The translations under genes were made by a program, and so were the position numbers. The notes below the pieces were generated by a model. The model did no database searches. It was not told the origin of the DNA and saw only the letters and a list, made by a program, of their open reading frames with translations. This document shows, in pieces, positions 7,260-15,652 of a DNA stretch of 64,000 bases. The stretch's first letter is position 1, and every line of letters starts with the position of its first letter. Where the stretch lies: assembly GCA_903884425.1 (NCBI GenBank), contig CAISEP010000016.1, forward strand, positions 186,001 to 250,000. The letters are read 5' to 3'. Origin of the DNA: an uncultured Caulobacterales bacterium (GTDB lineage Bacteria; Pseudomonadota; Alphaproteobacteria; Caulobacterales; Caulobacteraceae).

Positions 7260-9380
7260 ATGTCGTCCCTGAGCGGAATTCTCAACATCGCGTCGACGGC
7301 CCTGCAGGCCTCGCAGACCGGCATCAGCGTCGTCAGCAACAATGTCAGCAACGTCAACACCCCCGGCTATGTCCGCGAGGTCGCCAACCAGGAATCCCTG
7401 GTGGTGGGCGGGGCCGGCGGGGGCGTGGCCGTCACCTCCGTCACCCGGGCGGCGGATTCCTACCTGCAGCAGGCCAGCCTCTCCGCCTCCGGGGACGCGG
7501 GAAACTACGGTGCCATCTCGAACTATCTCGACCAGGCCCAGACGCTGTTCGGCGATCCCTCGTCGTCCAGCACCCTGTTCGACCAGCTGGACCAGGTGTT
7601 CTCCGCCTTTTCCGCCCAGGCGGCCGCCCCCAGCGGGGTCACCCAGTCCCAGAGCGTCTCCGCGCTACAGAGCTTCTTCAACCAGGCCGGCCAGATCAGC
7701 AGCAGCCTTCAGGCCCTGCAGACCCAGACCACGACACAGATCAACAGCGACGTGTCCACGGTCAACGACCTGCTGCAGAAGATCAGCGACCTGAACACCG
7801 TCATCTCCCAGGGGACGGTCGCCGGCAGCAATGTCACCGGCTATCAGGACCTGCAGAGCCAGTATACCGACCAGCTGTCCAAGCTCATCGACATCAAGGT
7901 CAGCCAGGACGGGAGCAGTACCGGCGCGATCACCATCCGCGGGTCCGACGGCACCGCCCTCACCACCCTGGGCCGCAGCCCGGCCGTCTTCACCTATGAC
8001 CAGTCCAACGGCAGCGGCCAGCTGCTGTTCACCCCGCCCGGCGGCCAGCAGCAGCCCTATGGCACCCGGTTGACCAGCGGCGAGCTGGAAGGCCTGCTGC
8101 ACGCCCAGAACACGGACCTGCCGAACCTGTCCCAGCAGCTGGCGGAGTTCACGGCGGGGACGGCCACGGCCCTCAATCAGGCGTCCAATGCCTATTCCTC
8201 CACCCCGGCGCCCTCGACCCTCACCGGCAAGGACATCGGCATCGACGTGCCCTCCGCCATTGCCAACTTCACCGGCAAGACGACCATCGCCATCGTCAAT
8301 GCCCAGGGGGTGGTGCAGAAGACCGTGGCCATCGACTTCTCGGCCAAGACGCTCAGCGTCAACGGCGGGGCGGCGACCAGCTTCGGAACCGCCTCGACCT
8401 TCATCTCCAGCCTGAACACGGCCCTGGCCCCCGCGGGGGGTGCCAGCGTGTCGGGCAACAGCCTGTCCCTCACCGCCGCCGGCGGCAACGGCGTGGTCGT
8501 GGCCGACGATCCCACCACGCCGAGCCAGCTGGGCGGCAAGGGCTTTTCCCAGTATTTCGGCCTCAATGACGTGGTGACCTCGAAGGGGGCCAGCGACTAT
8601 GCCACCGGCCTGACCGCGGGCAGCACCTCGGGCTTCACCTCGGGGACCATGAAGTTCCGGCTCGCCACCGCCGACGGGACGGATGTGGCCGATGTGTCGG
8701 TGACGCCCACCAGCGGCCAGACCATCGGCCAGCTGGTGACCCAGCTGAACGCCACGACCGGAGGGCTGGGCGCCTATGGCAGCTTCACCCTGGACAGCAA
8801 TGGCGGCATCGCCTTCACGGCGCGCAGCGGATCGAACCTGAACCTCGGCGTGGTGTCCGACACCACCAGCTGGAACGGGAGCGGCCCGAGCTTCACCCAG
8901 CTGTTCGGCATCGACCCGACGACGCGCAGCTACCGCACCGGCAACCTGACCGTGAACCCGGCCATCGTCCAGCAGCCGGGCCTGCTGCCGAATGCGAAGC
9001 TGAACCTGACGGCGGCAGCGGGCAGCGTCGCCCTGTCTCCCGGCGATACCCGGGGGGCGGACGCCCTGGGTCAGGTGGGCACCACCATCCGCACCTTCCA
9101 GGCCGCCGGTCTCGCCCCCGCCTCGACGGTGACCCTGTCCAACTATTCCGCCGCCCTGTCGGCAAGGATCGGGGCGGCCGCGTCCAATGCGTCCACCACG
9201 GCGACCAATGCCACTGCCGCGGCCACCGAGGCGCAGAGCCGTCGCTCCGGCGTGGAAGGCGTGAACCTCGACCAGGAACTCGTCAGTCTCACAACCTACC
9301 AGCAGGCGTACAACGCCTCGGCCCGCCTGTTAACGGCTGCCAAGGACATGTACGATACCCTGCTGGCCATGGTGCAATAG
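7260..9380 (+). CDS. flgK: Flagellar hook-associated protein FlgK (HAP1)
   Basis: FlgK is the first hook-filament junction protein. At 706 residues it is within the family's range. The N-terminus has the rod/hook motif (SNNVSNVNTPGYVRE near residues 26-40), and the C-terminus ends in the matching helix (VSLTTYQQAYNASARLLTAAKDMYDTLL). The middle is a large Ser/Thr/Gly-rich variable region. GGAAGGAG lies about eight bases before the ATG. flgL follows after 8 bases, so they form one transcript from the sigma-54 promoter near 7100. Confidence 0.96.
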   Translation: MSSLSGILNIASTALQASQTGISVVSNNVSNVNTPGYVREVANQESLVVGGAGGGVAVTSVTRAADSYLQQASLSASGDAGNYGAISNYLDQAQTLFGDPSSSSTLFDQLDQVFSAFSAQAAAPSGVTQSQSVSALQSFFNQAGQISSSLQALQTQTTTQINSDVSTVNDLLQKISDLNTVISQGTVAGSNVTGYQDLQSQYTDQLSKLIDIKVSQDGSSTGAITIRGSDGTALTTLGRSPAVFTYDQSNGSGQLLFTPPGGQQQPYGTRLTSGELEGLLHAQNTDLPNLSQQLAEFTAGTATALNQASNAYSSTPAPSTLTGKDIGIDVPSAIANFTGKTTIAIVNAQGVVQKTVAIDFSAKTLSVNGGAATSFGTASTFISSLNTALAPAGGASVSGNSLSLTAAGGNGVVVADDPTTPSQLGGKGFSQYFGLNDVVTSKGASDYATGLTAGSTSGFTSGTMKFRLATADGTDVADVSVTPTSGQTIGQLVTQLNATTGGLGAYGSFTLDSNGGIAFTARSGSNLNLGVVSDTTSWNGSGPSFTQLFGIDPTTRSYRTGNLTVNPAIVQQPGLLPNAKLNLTAAAGSVALSPGDTRGADALGQVGTTIRTFQAAGLAPASTVTLSNYSAALSARIGAAASNASTTATNATAAATEAQSRRSGVEGVNLDQELVSLTTYQQAYNASARLLTAAKDMYDTLLAMVQ

Positions 9381-9388
9381 GTGCCCGA

Positions 9389-10336
9389 ATGACCCGTGTT
9401 TCCACAGCCGGCCTGTTTGCCACGTCCGTCGCGGCGATCAACACCGCCCAGGACCGCCTGAACACCGCCGCCCAGCAGGCCAATTCCGGCAAGCTGGCGT
9501 CCGACCTTTCGGGCTATGCCTCCAGCGACGAGCAGATCACCGCCGCCAAGACCCTGCAGTCCCGGATCCAGAGCTATCTGGACAACAACAAGATCCTGTC
9601 CAGCAAGCTCGACCTGCAGGACCAGACCCTGCAGTCGGTGGCCGACAGCGCGAGCACGGCCAAGACCGCCATCACCCAGGCCCTGGCCGCCGGCGACGGC
9701 ACCTCCCTGATCACCCAGCTGCAGGGGGCGCTGTCCGACGCCGTCACCGCCCTGAACACCCAGTTCAACGGACAGTACGTGTTCGCCGGGTCCCAGACCT
9801 CGACGCCGCCGGTGTCCATCACCCAGCTCAGCGACCTCAACACGCCGACGGCCCTCGCCAATATCGGCAGCGTCTTCACCAATGACCAGCTGGCCCCCGT
9901 CAGCCGGATCGAGGACAATGCCGTGGTCACCACCGGCCAGCTGGCGAGCACGGTGGGAACGCCGCTGTTCTCGGCCCTGCAGCAGATCGCGGCCTTCAAT
10001 GCCGGCCCCAACGGTCCGATCAACGGCACCCTGACGGCGGCGCAGACCACCTTCCTGACCGGCGTGATCTCGAGCTTCTCGACGGCGGAGACCCAGTCCA
10101 CCGCGGCGGTCGTCCAGAACGGCGCGGTCCAGCAGCAGCTGACCAGCGTCACCACCAACCTGACCAATCAGAGCGACACCCTGACCCAGTCCCTCGGCAA
10201 TCTCACGGACGTGGACGTCGCCAAGGCCGCCAGCGACCTGCAGATGGCCCAGTTCGCCATGCAGGCCTCGGCCAAGGTGTTCAGCGCCCTGACCGACACC
10301 AACCTGCTGACCCTGCTGCCCAACACCTTCAACTGA
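9389..10336 (+). CDS. flgL: Flagellar hook-associated protein FlgL (HAP3)
   Basis: FlgL is the second junction protein and adapts FlgK to flagellin. The 315-residue protein has flagellin-like terminal helices: TRVSTAGLFATSVAAINTAQ at the start and ASDLQMAQFAMQASAKVFSAL before the end. The central FNGQYVFAGSQTSTPP is typical of FlgL. It follows flgK closely and is followed by a strong hairpin, so flgK-flgL is a two-gene unit. Flagellin genes themselves are not in the window. Confidence 0.95.
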   Translation: MTRVSTAGLFATSVAAINTAQDRLNTAAQQANSGKLASDLSGYASSDEQITAAKTLQSRIQSYLDNNKILSSKLDLQDQTLQSVADSASTAKTAITQALAAGDGTSLITQLQGALSDAVTALNTQFNGQYVFAGSQTSTPPVSITQLSDLNTPTALANIGSVFTNDQLAPVSRIEDNAVVTTGQLASTVGTPLFSALQQIAAFNAGPNGPINGTLTAAQTTFLTGVISSFSTAETQSTAAVVQNGAVQQQLTSVTTNLTNQSDTLTQSLGNLTDVDVAKAASDLQMAQFAMQASAKVFSALTDTNLLTLLPNTFN

Positions 10337-10374
10337 CCGCAGGCCTGGCCCAGAGAACACAGACCCCAGACGAC

Positions 10375-10409
10375 AAAGACCCCGGAGTCGCCGAGACTCC
10401 GGGGTCTTT
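10375..10409. terminator. Strong hairpin between flgL and rpmJ
   Basis: A 14-base perfect stem (AAAGACCCCGGAGT at 10375-10388 paired with 10396-10409) with a 7-base loop lies 38 bases after flgL. Each arm ends in AAA/TTT, so it can work in both directions and serve the convergent flgL and rpmJ transcripts. Confidence 0.85.
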
Positions 10410-10476
10410 CAATTCCTGCCGCGAACCGGTCGGACGGGGCGCGGCCGGTACCGGCGCGACCCCGCAGGGACCGGGA

Positions 10477-10602
10477 TCAGCCCTGGCGGGCCTTGAAGCG
10501 CGGGTCGGTCTTGTTGATCACATAGACACGGCCCTTGCGGCGCACGACCTTGCAGTCCCGGTGGCGGGACTTCAGCGACTTCAGGGAGCTGCGGACCTTC
10601 AT
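10477..10602 (-). CDS. rpmJ: 50S ribosomal protein L36
   Basis: The product is 41 residues, the size of proteobacterial L36. It begins [14 protein letters not shown] and continues [25 protein letters not shown]. Only one cysteine (in RDCKVV) remains of the zinc-ribbon set, so this is the zinc-independent type common in alphaproteobacteria. L36 binds 23S rRNA late in large-subunit assembly. It stands alone, converging on flgL across a shared terminator. A longer in-frame start adds a Pro/Arg-rich leader that is not part of the family. Confidence 0.96.
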   Translation of the reverse strand: MKVRSSLKSLKSRHRDCKVVRRKGRVYVINKTDPRFKARQG

Positions 10603-10798
10603 GGGACTATCCGGATCAATCGTGGCCTGAAACAATACCACGCCACACGGACGGGGCCGCGGGCGTGACGAGGGGCGGTGTATAGGGGCCTTGTCCGGGG
10701 GAGTCAACGGCGAAGCGCGCCCTGCCATGGCCACAGATGACCCTCACACAGGGATTCCGCGTTGAACAGGCCCGTCGAAACCCCGTATGGCTGTGCCC

Positions 10799-12082
10799 AT
10801 GAACCGTCGCGTCTTCCTTCTGTCCACGGCCGGGCTGGCGACCGCCCCCGCCACCCTGCCGCAGGACCCGCCGGCCGGTGAGGCCCCGCCGCCGCCGCCG
10901 ATGCCGGATCTGGCGGACTGGCTGGCCGCGATCCGCCCGAAGGCCCTCGCCGCGGGGGTGCGGCCGGAGACCATCGACGGTGCCTTTGCCGGGCTCACCG
11001 TGGACGTCACCGTCCAGCGCCGGGACTCCAACCAGCCGGAATTCTCCAAGCCCATCGGCGACTACATGGCCGCGGTGCTGACACCGGGCACCATCTCCGT
11101 CGGCCAGTCCAAGCGGATCGGGCTGGCCTCCATCCTCGATCCGATCGTGAAGTCGAGCGGCGTGCCGGCGGAGATCCTGCTGGCGGTCTGGGGGGTGGAA
11201 TCCGCCTTCGGGCGGGTGACGGGCGACCAGGACGTGATCCGGTCCCTGGCCACCATCGGCGTCATCGGCCGCCGCCCGAAGCTGGCGGAGCAGGAGATGA
11301 TCGCCGCCCTGCAGATCCTCGACCGGGGTCTGGCCACCCGCGCGCAGCTGAAGGGCTCCTGGGCCGGGGCCATGGGCCAGACCCAGTTCCTGCCGTCCGA
11401 CTATCTGACCTATGGCGCGGACGGGGATGGGGACGGCCGGATCGACATCTGGGGGTCCAGCGCCGATGCCCTCGCCTCCACCGCGCGCTTCCTGCAGGTG
11501 AAGGCCCACTGGCACGCCGACCAGAGCTGGGCGCTGGAGGCCGTGCTGCCCAGCGGCTTCGACTACACCCTCTGCGACAACGAGGCGCACACCCCCCTGG
11601 AATGGGCCGAGATGGGGGTGGGCCTGATGGAGGGCGTCGGCACCCGCGAGGCCGATGCCGAGGCGGAAGCGGTGCTGATGCTGCCGGCGGGCTGGCGCGG
11701 ACCGGCCTTCCTGGGCTTTCCCAACCACATGGCGATCCGGGCCTACAACAACTCCACTGCCTATGCCCTGTCCGTGGGGCTGCTGGCGGACCAGATCGCC
11801 GGACGGCCGCCGCTGGTCGCCCGCTGGCCGAAGGACCCGCCCCTGGCGCTCGCCGACCGGATCGCGGCGCAGCAGGCCCTGCGGGCCCTGGGCTATGATC
11901 CCGGGACGGCGGACGGGGTGCTGGGGCTGCGGACCCGCAAGGCGGCCAAGCTGTGGCAGGCGGCCAAGGGCCTGCCCGCCGACGGCTATCTGAACCTGGA
12001 GCTGATCCAGCTGCTCAAGGTCGAAGCCGGGCTTTCCGCCGCCGCGCCTCCAGCAGCCGCACCGCCCGCAGGCGTCGCCTGA
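10799..12082 (+). CDS. Lytic murein transglycosylase with peptidoglycan-binding domain (MltB type)
   Basis: This enzyme cleaves glycan strands to anhydro-muropeptides in the periplasm. The 427-residue form begins NRRVFLLS, a twin-arginine-like signal. The SLT_2 domain covers residues 38-330 with the catalytic glutamate in WGVESAFGR (E134), and motifs GAMGQTQFLPSDY and GFPNHMAIRAYNNS. The C-terminal 60 residues form a PG_binding_1 domain (ALRALGYDPGTADGVLGLRTRKA). Another ATG lies four codons upstream. Its last 68 bases overlap the 3' end of the convergent MFS gene. Confidence 0.9.
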   Translation: MNRRVFLLSTAGLATAPATLPQDPPAGEAPPPPPMPDLADWLAAIRPKALAAGVRPETIDGAFAGLTVDVTVQRRDSNQPEFSKPIGDYMAAVLTPGTISVGQSKRIGLASILDPIVKSSGVPAEILLAVWGVESAFGRVTGDQDVIRSLATIGVIGRRPKLAEQEMIAALQILDRGLATRAQLKGSWAGAMGQTQFLPSDYLTYGADGDGDGRIDIWGSSADALASTARFLQVKAHWHADQSWALEAVLPSGFDYTLCDNEAHTPLEWAEMGVGLMEGVGTREADAEAEAVLMLPAGWRGPAFLGFPNHMAIRAYNNSTAYALSVGLLADQIAGRPPLVARWPKDPPLALADRIAAQQALRALGYDPGTADGVLGLRTRKAAKLWQAAKGLPADGYLNLELIQLLKVEAGLSAAAPPAAAPPAGVA

Positions 12083-13460
12083 TCTGATGGATGGCCCCGC
12101 CCCGGGGAAGGGGCGGCTCCACCAGCCGCGGGGTTTCGCCGAGGCCCACCTGCGCCTGGTCCATCTCGTCCGGATCCAGCTGCGCCTCCGGCAGGGTCCC
12201 GGCCCGCCGCAGGGCCGGGTTCAGGAAGATGAAGCCCAGCATGGCCGCCAGCACCAGGGTGTTGATGGCGAACGGGGCCCAGTGGACATGGTCATAGAGC
12301 CAGACCCCCAGGATCGGCGTGATGATGACGCAGGAGCCGTTCACCGCCGTGACCGCCCCCGCGACGCCCCCCTGCTCCCCCTCGGGCGCGGACAGGGACG
12401 CGCCTGCGGTGAAGCCCGGTCGGGCAAAGCCGAAGCCGATGCTGGTCAGGGCATAGGCGGTGACCACCGTGCCGTAGCTGGGGGCAAAGGTCGTGAACAG
12501 ATTGCCCAGCGCCGCCAGCCCCGCCCCCCAGACCAGCAGGTCCTTGGGCTTCATGTGGAAGATGCGGATCAATCCCCACTGGGCCATCAGCCCGGCCACG
12601 GCCCCGCCCATCATGGCCACCTGGATGAAGCCCTGGGCCTGGACCGGTGCCAGGTGCACCTTGTCGATCACCAGGAAGCCCAGGGTATAGCCGTTCACCG
12701 CCTGGGCCGACCCCACCAGAAAGCCGTAGATGAGGAAGGGCGCGACCCGCGGGTCGACCCACAGGCCGAAGTCCAGCAGCTTTCCCTTGCCCCGGCTGGC
12801 CGCCTGGAACTGGGTCTGGGCCGGGATTTCCGACGGCGGCAGGAGGCGCAGGACGACGATCAGGCACACCAGGGCTGCCATGGCGAAGGCGAACATGGGC
12901 CCGGAGAACGAGACCCCCGGCAGCACGAAATAGGGGGCGATGGCCGGGCCCAGCACCGTGCCGACGCCGAAGGCTCCGGCGAGGGTCGCCAGGGCATCGG
13001 TGCGCTCCTCCATCGAGGTCCGGTCCGCCACATAGGCCTGGCCGGCGGGGTTGGAGGCCGATCCGATCAGGCCGAACAGGGCCCGCATCCCGGCAAAGCC
13101 GACAAACACCACCGCCGGGCCGATCAGATGCTTCAGCCCCGCCAGCACCACCATGGCGCAGCCGGTCATGGACAGGACGAACCCGCCCAGCCCCAGCGCG
13201 ATCAGCGGCTTGCGCCCCCGCCGGTCCGACGCCCGGGCCCAGACCGGGGCCGACAGGGTCCACAGCAGGGCCGACAGGGAGAAGATGCCGGCGACCAGGG
13301 GATCCGGAATATGGATCTCCCGGCCGATCGCGGGCAGGACGGACTGCAGGCCGGAATTGCCCGCGGCCACGGCCATCATCACGGCAAAGACGATGGCGAA
13401 GTCCCGTCGGCGACTGTGGGGCGAGGCAACAGGGTGAGGCCGTCTGCGGGCAACCGTCAT
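12015..13460 (-). CDS. Major facilitator superfamily drug-efflux type transporter
   Basis: A 481-residue integral membrane protein with about twelve hydrophobic helices. The MFS loop 2-3 signature is visible as ASDRRGRKPLIALGL near residues 80-95, and the first half resembles TetA-type multidrug:H+ antiporters (GSASNPAGQAYVADRT). Substrate cannot be read from sequence. I start at the ATG at 13460 because upstream in-frame residues are not conserved-looking. The C-terminal tail is basic and cytoplasmic (RRRLRAVRLLEARRRKARLRP region) and is coded across the end of the convergent transglycosylase gene. Confidence 0.85.
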   Translation of the reverse strand: MTVARRRPHPVASPHSRRRDFAIVFAVMMAVAAGNSGLQSVLPAIGREIHIPDPLVAGIFSLSALLWTLSAPVWARASDRRGRKPLIALGLGGFVLSMTGCAMVVLAGLKHLIGPAVVFVGFAGMRALFGLIGSASNPAGQAYVADRTSMEERTDALATLAGAFGVGTVLGPAIAPYFVLPGVSFSGPMFAFAMAALVCLIVVLRLLPPSEIPAQTQFQAASRGKGKLLDFGLWVDPRVAPFLIYGFLVGSAQAVNGYTLGFLVIDKVHLAPVQAQGFIQVAMMGGAVAGLMAQWGLIRIFHMKPKDLLVWGAGLAALGNLFTTFAPSYGTVVTAYALTSIGFGFARPGFTAGASLSAPEGEQGGVAGAVTAVNGSCVIITPILGVWLYDHVHWAPFAINTLVLAAMLGFIFLNPALRRAGTLPEAQLDPDEMDQAQVGLGETPRLVEPPLPRGGAIHQIRRRLRAVRLLEARRRKARLRP

Positions 13461-13730
13461 GATGGAATGCTGCTCTTCCGGAGGGGTCGGAGTCTTCGGG
13501 CTCCCGTTCGTGCCGTCGCACAATAGACGCGCCCGCGGGGCCCGCAATGGGGTGGAGGGTGCCAGACCCCCGGCAAGGACGGGTGTTTTCCGGCAAAATT
13601 CGTGCGCCAGCGTCCAGAAGTGGGCCCTGGAAGCTTGAGCCTGCGGACGCGGTCAGTATTATCCGGCCGAAATCGACACGTGCCGCCCGGTCCTCGACAC
13701 AGGGGCGGCGACCGCAGCAGGAGACCCGCC

Positions 13731-13973
13731 TTGGCCGATCATTCCCATTCCGACTATGACCGCGGCCACATGGACATCCAGGAGCAGGCCGCCACCTATG
13801 CGGCCGTCTACGGCATGATCAAGTGGTGCTCCCTCGCCCTGGCGGCCAGCCTGACCTGGGCAGTCATGTGGTTCTGCACCCCCGCCGGCCCTTTCGCCGG
13901 TCTGGTGGTCGGTGCGATCATCACCGTGCTCGGCATCGTCTTCCTGCGCAGCAAGCCGGACGGCGCGCACTAG
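13731..13973 (+). CDS. aa3-type cytochrome c oxidase subunit IV
   Basis: An 80-residue small membrane protein of the bacterial aa3 subunit IV family: a short hydrophilic N-terminus (DYDRGHMDIQEQAATYAAVYG), then two hydrophobic stretches around WCSLALAASLTWAVMWF and FAGLVVGAIITVLGIVF. I choose the TTG at 13731, with AGGAG seven bases upstream, giving MADHSHSDYDRGHM. An ATG 13 codons later would remove the acidic/His head. It lies just before pntAA, an arrangement common in alphaproteobacteria. The main oxidase subunits are elsewhere. Confidence 0.88.
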   Translation: MADHSHSDYDRGHMDIQEQAATYAAVYGMIKWCSLALAASLTWAVMWFCTPAGPFAGLVVGAIITVLGIVFLRSKPDGAH

Positions 13974-14052
13974 CCTGCCCCCACGACCCCGGTTGCCGCG
14001 GGGGAAGCTCGGTCGACGGTCGTTCATTACTGGACAGACCGAGCAAACTCTT

Positions 14053-14083
14053 CCTAATTGTGGGCTTCTGGAGCTCAATTAGG
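14053..14083 (+). promoter_or_regulatory. Hairpin covering the pntAA ribosome-binding site
   Basis: CCTAATTG (14053-14060) and CAATTAGG (14076-14083) form a perfect 8-base stem with a 15-base loop. Two further T-G wobble pairs extend it over the AGGGG ribosome site at 14081-14085, seven bases before the pntAA ATG. If folded, it would hide the site. Confidence 0.5.
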
Positions 14084-14090
14084 GGCATGC

Positions 14091-15224
14091 ATGGCCGTCA
14101 AGATCGCAATCACGAGGGAAACGCACCCGGGTGAGACCCGCGTTGCGGCCACGCCGGAAAGCGTGAAGAAGCTCATCGCGCTGGGCGCAGAGGTGACGGT
14201 GGAAGCCGGGGCCGGCACCGGGGCTGCGGTGAACGACGCGGACTACGAGGCCGCCGGTGCCACCCTTGCGCCCAACGCCGCCGCGGCGGTGGCGTCGGCC
14301 CAGATCGTGTTCAAGGTCCGCGCGCCCGCCGAGGCCGAGATCGCCGCCATGGCCCCCGGCACCCTGTTCGCCGGATTGATCAATCCCTACCAGTCCAGGC
14401 CCCTGCTGGACGCCCTGGCCGCCCGCGGCGTGACCGCCGTGGCAATGGAGCTGATCCCCCGCATCACCCGCGCCCAGTCCATGGACGCCCTGTCCTCCCA
14501 GGCCAATCTCGCCGGCTACCGCGCCGTGATCGAGGGGGCGGAGGCCTATGGCCGCGCCCTGCCGATGATGATGACCGCTGCCGGCACCGTCGCCGCGGCC
14601 AAGGTGTTCGTCATGGGCGTGGGCGTTGCCGGCCTGCAGGCCATCGCCACGGCGCGGCGCCTCGGCGCGGTGGTCACCGCCACGGACGTGCGCCCGGCCA
14701 CCAAGGAGCAGGTGGAGAGCCTGGGCGCCAAGTTCCTCGCCGTCGAGGACGAGGAGTTCAAGAACGCCCAGACGGCCGGCGGCTACGCCAAGGAGATGTC
14801 GGCGGAGTACCAGGCCAAGCAGGCCGCCCTCACCGCCGAGCACATCAAGAAGCAGGACATTGTCATCACCACCGCCCTGATCCCCGGCCGGGCCGCGCCC
14901 CGGCTGGTGACGGCGGCGCACGTGGCCTCCATGCGGTCCGGCTCGGTGCTGGTCGACCTCGCCGTGGAGCAGGGCGGCAATGTGGAGGGTTCGAAGCCCG
15001 GCGAGGTCGTGGAGACCGGCGGCGTGAAGATCGTCGGCTATCCCAACCTGGCCGGACGGATCGCGGCGGACGCCTCGGCGCTGTATGCCCGCAACCTGGT
15101 GAACTTCACGGCCCTCCTCATCGACAAGGACAAGGCGCTGGCCCCGGACTTCGAGGACGAGATCCTCAAGGCTGCCGTCGTCACCCGCGACGGGGCCATC
15201 GTGCATCCGGCCCTGAAGGGCTGA
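14091..15224 (+). CDS. pntAA: NAD(P) transhydrogenase subunit alpha part 1
   Basis: This is the NAD(H)-binding domain I of the proton-translocating transhydrogenase, which uses the proton gradient to reduce NADP+ with NADH. The 377-residue protein shows the AlaDh/PNT N-domain (RETHPGETRVAATPESV), the RQD-loop region (SSQANLAGYRAVIEGA), and a Rossmann site (VMGVGVAGLQAIATARRLGA). It ends before the membrane part, which is the separate pntAB, the split alphaproteobacterial form. AGGGG lies six bases before the ATG, inside a predicted hairpin. Confidence 0.96.
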   Translation: MAVKIAITRETHPGETRVAATPESVKKLIALGAEVTVEAGAGTGAAVNDADYEAAGATLAPNAAAAVASAQIVFKVRAPAEAEIAAMAPGTLFAGLINPYQSRPLLDALAARGVTAVAMELIPRITRAQSMDALSSQANLAGYRAVIEGAEAYGRALPMMMTAAGTVAAAKVFVMGVGVAGLQAIATARRLGAVVTATDVRPATKEQVESLGAKFLAVEDEEFKNAQTAGGYAKEMSAEYQAKQAALTAEHIKKQDIVITTALIPGRAAPRLVTAAHVASMRSGSVLVDLAVEQGGNVEGSKPGEVVETGGVKIVGYPNLAGRIAADASALYARNLVNFTALLIDKDKALAPDFEDEILKAAVVTRDGAIVHPALKG

Positions 15225-15259
15225 TCCTCCACAACCTCCAAGGGACGAAGAGCCGCCAC

Positions 15260-15589
15260 ATGGAAGCCGTAGACCCCACCGTATTCCGCCTCGCCATCTT
15301 CGTGCTGGCCATCTTCGTGGGCTATTACGTGGTGTGGAGCGTGACCCCCGCCCTGCACACCCCGCTGATGGCCGTGACCAATGCCATTTCCTCGGTGATC
15401 ATCGTCGGTGCCCTGCTCGCCGCCGCCGCCCATCCCCCCACCGGGGACGAGACCACCGGGGCCGGCGTGCTGATCTCCAAGGGCGCAGGCGCCATCGCCG
15501 CAGGCCTTGCCGCCGTGAACATCTTCGGCGGCTTCCTCGTCACCCAGCGGATGCTGGCCATGTACAAGAAGAAGGAGCGGGCGAAGTAG
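15260..15589 (+). CDS. pntAB: NAD(P) transhydrogenase subunit alpha part 2
   Basis: This 109-residue membrane subunit supplies the first group of helices of domain II in the split transhydrogenase. Three hydrophobic segments are visible (LAIFVLAIFVGYYVVW; NAISSVIIVGALLAAAA; AIAAGLAAVNIFGGFLV), and the C-terminus is basic (MYKKKERAK). The TPALHTPLMAVTNAISS motif is typical. It lies 35 bases after pntAA and 63 before pntB, so the three form one operon. Confidence 0.96.
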   Translation: MEAVDPTVFRLAIFVLAIFVGYYVVWSVTPALHTPLMAVTNAISSVIIVGALLAAAAHPPTGDETTGAGVLISKGAGAIAAGLAAVNIFGGFLVTQRMLAMYKKKERAK

Positions 15590-15652
15590 CGGTCCCGCAC
15601 CGATCCTGCGCCAGAGCCTCACGATCCAGATCCTTCCGGAGGGCGACCGCCC

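Noticed and set aside
12087-13526. 479-codon plus-strand frame across the MFS gene
   Set aside because: Antisense shadow without family features; the minus strand has twelve helices and the MFS motif.
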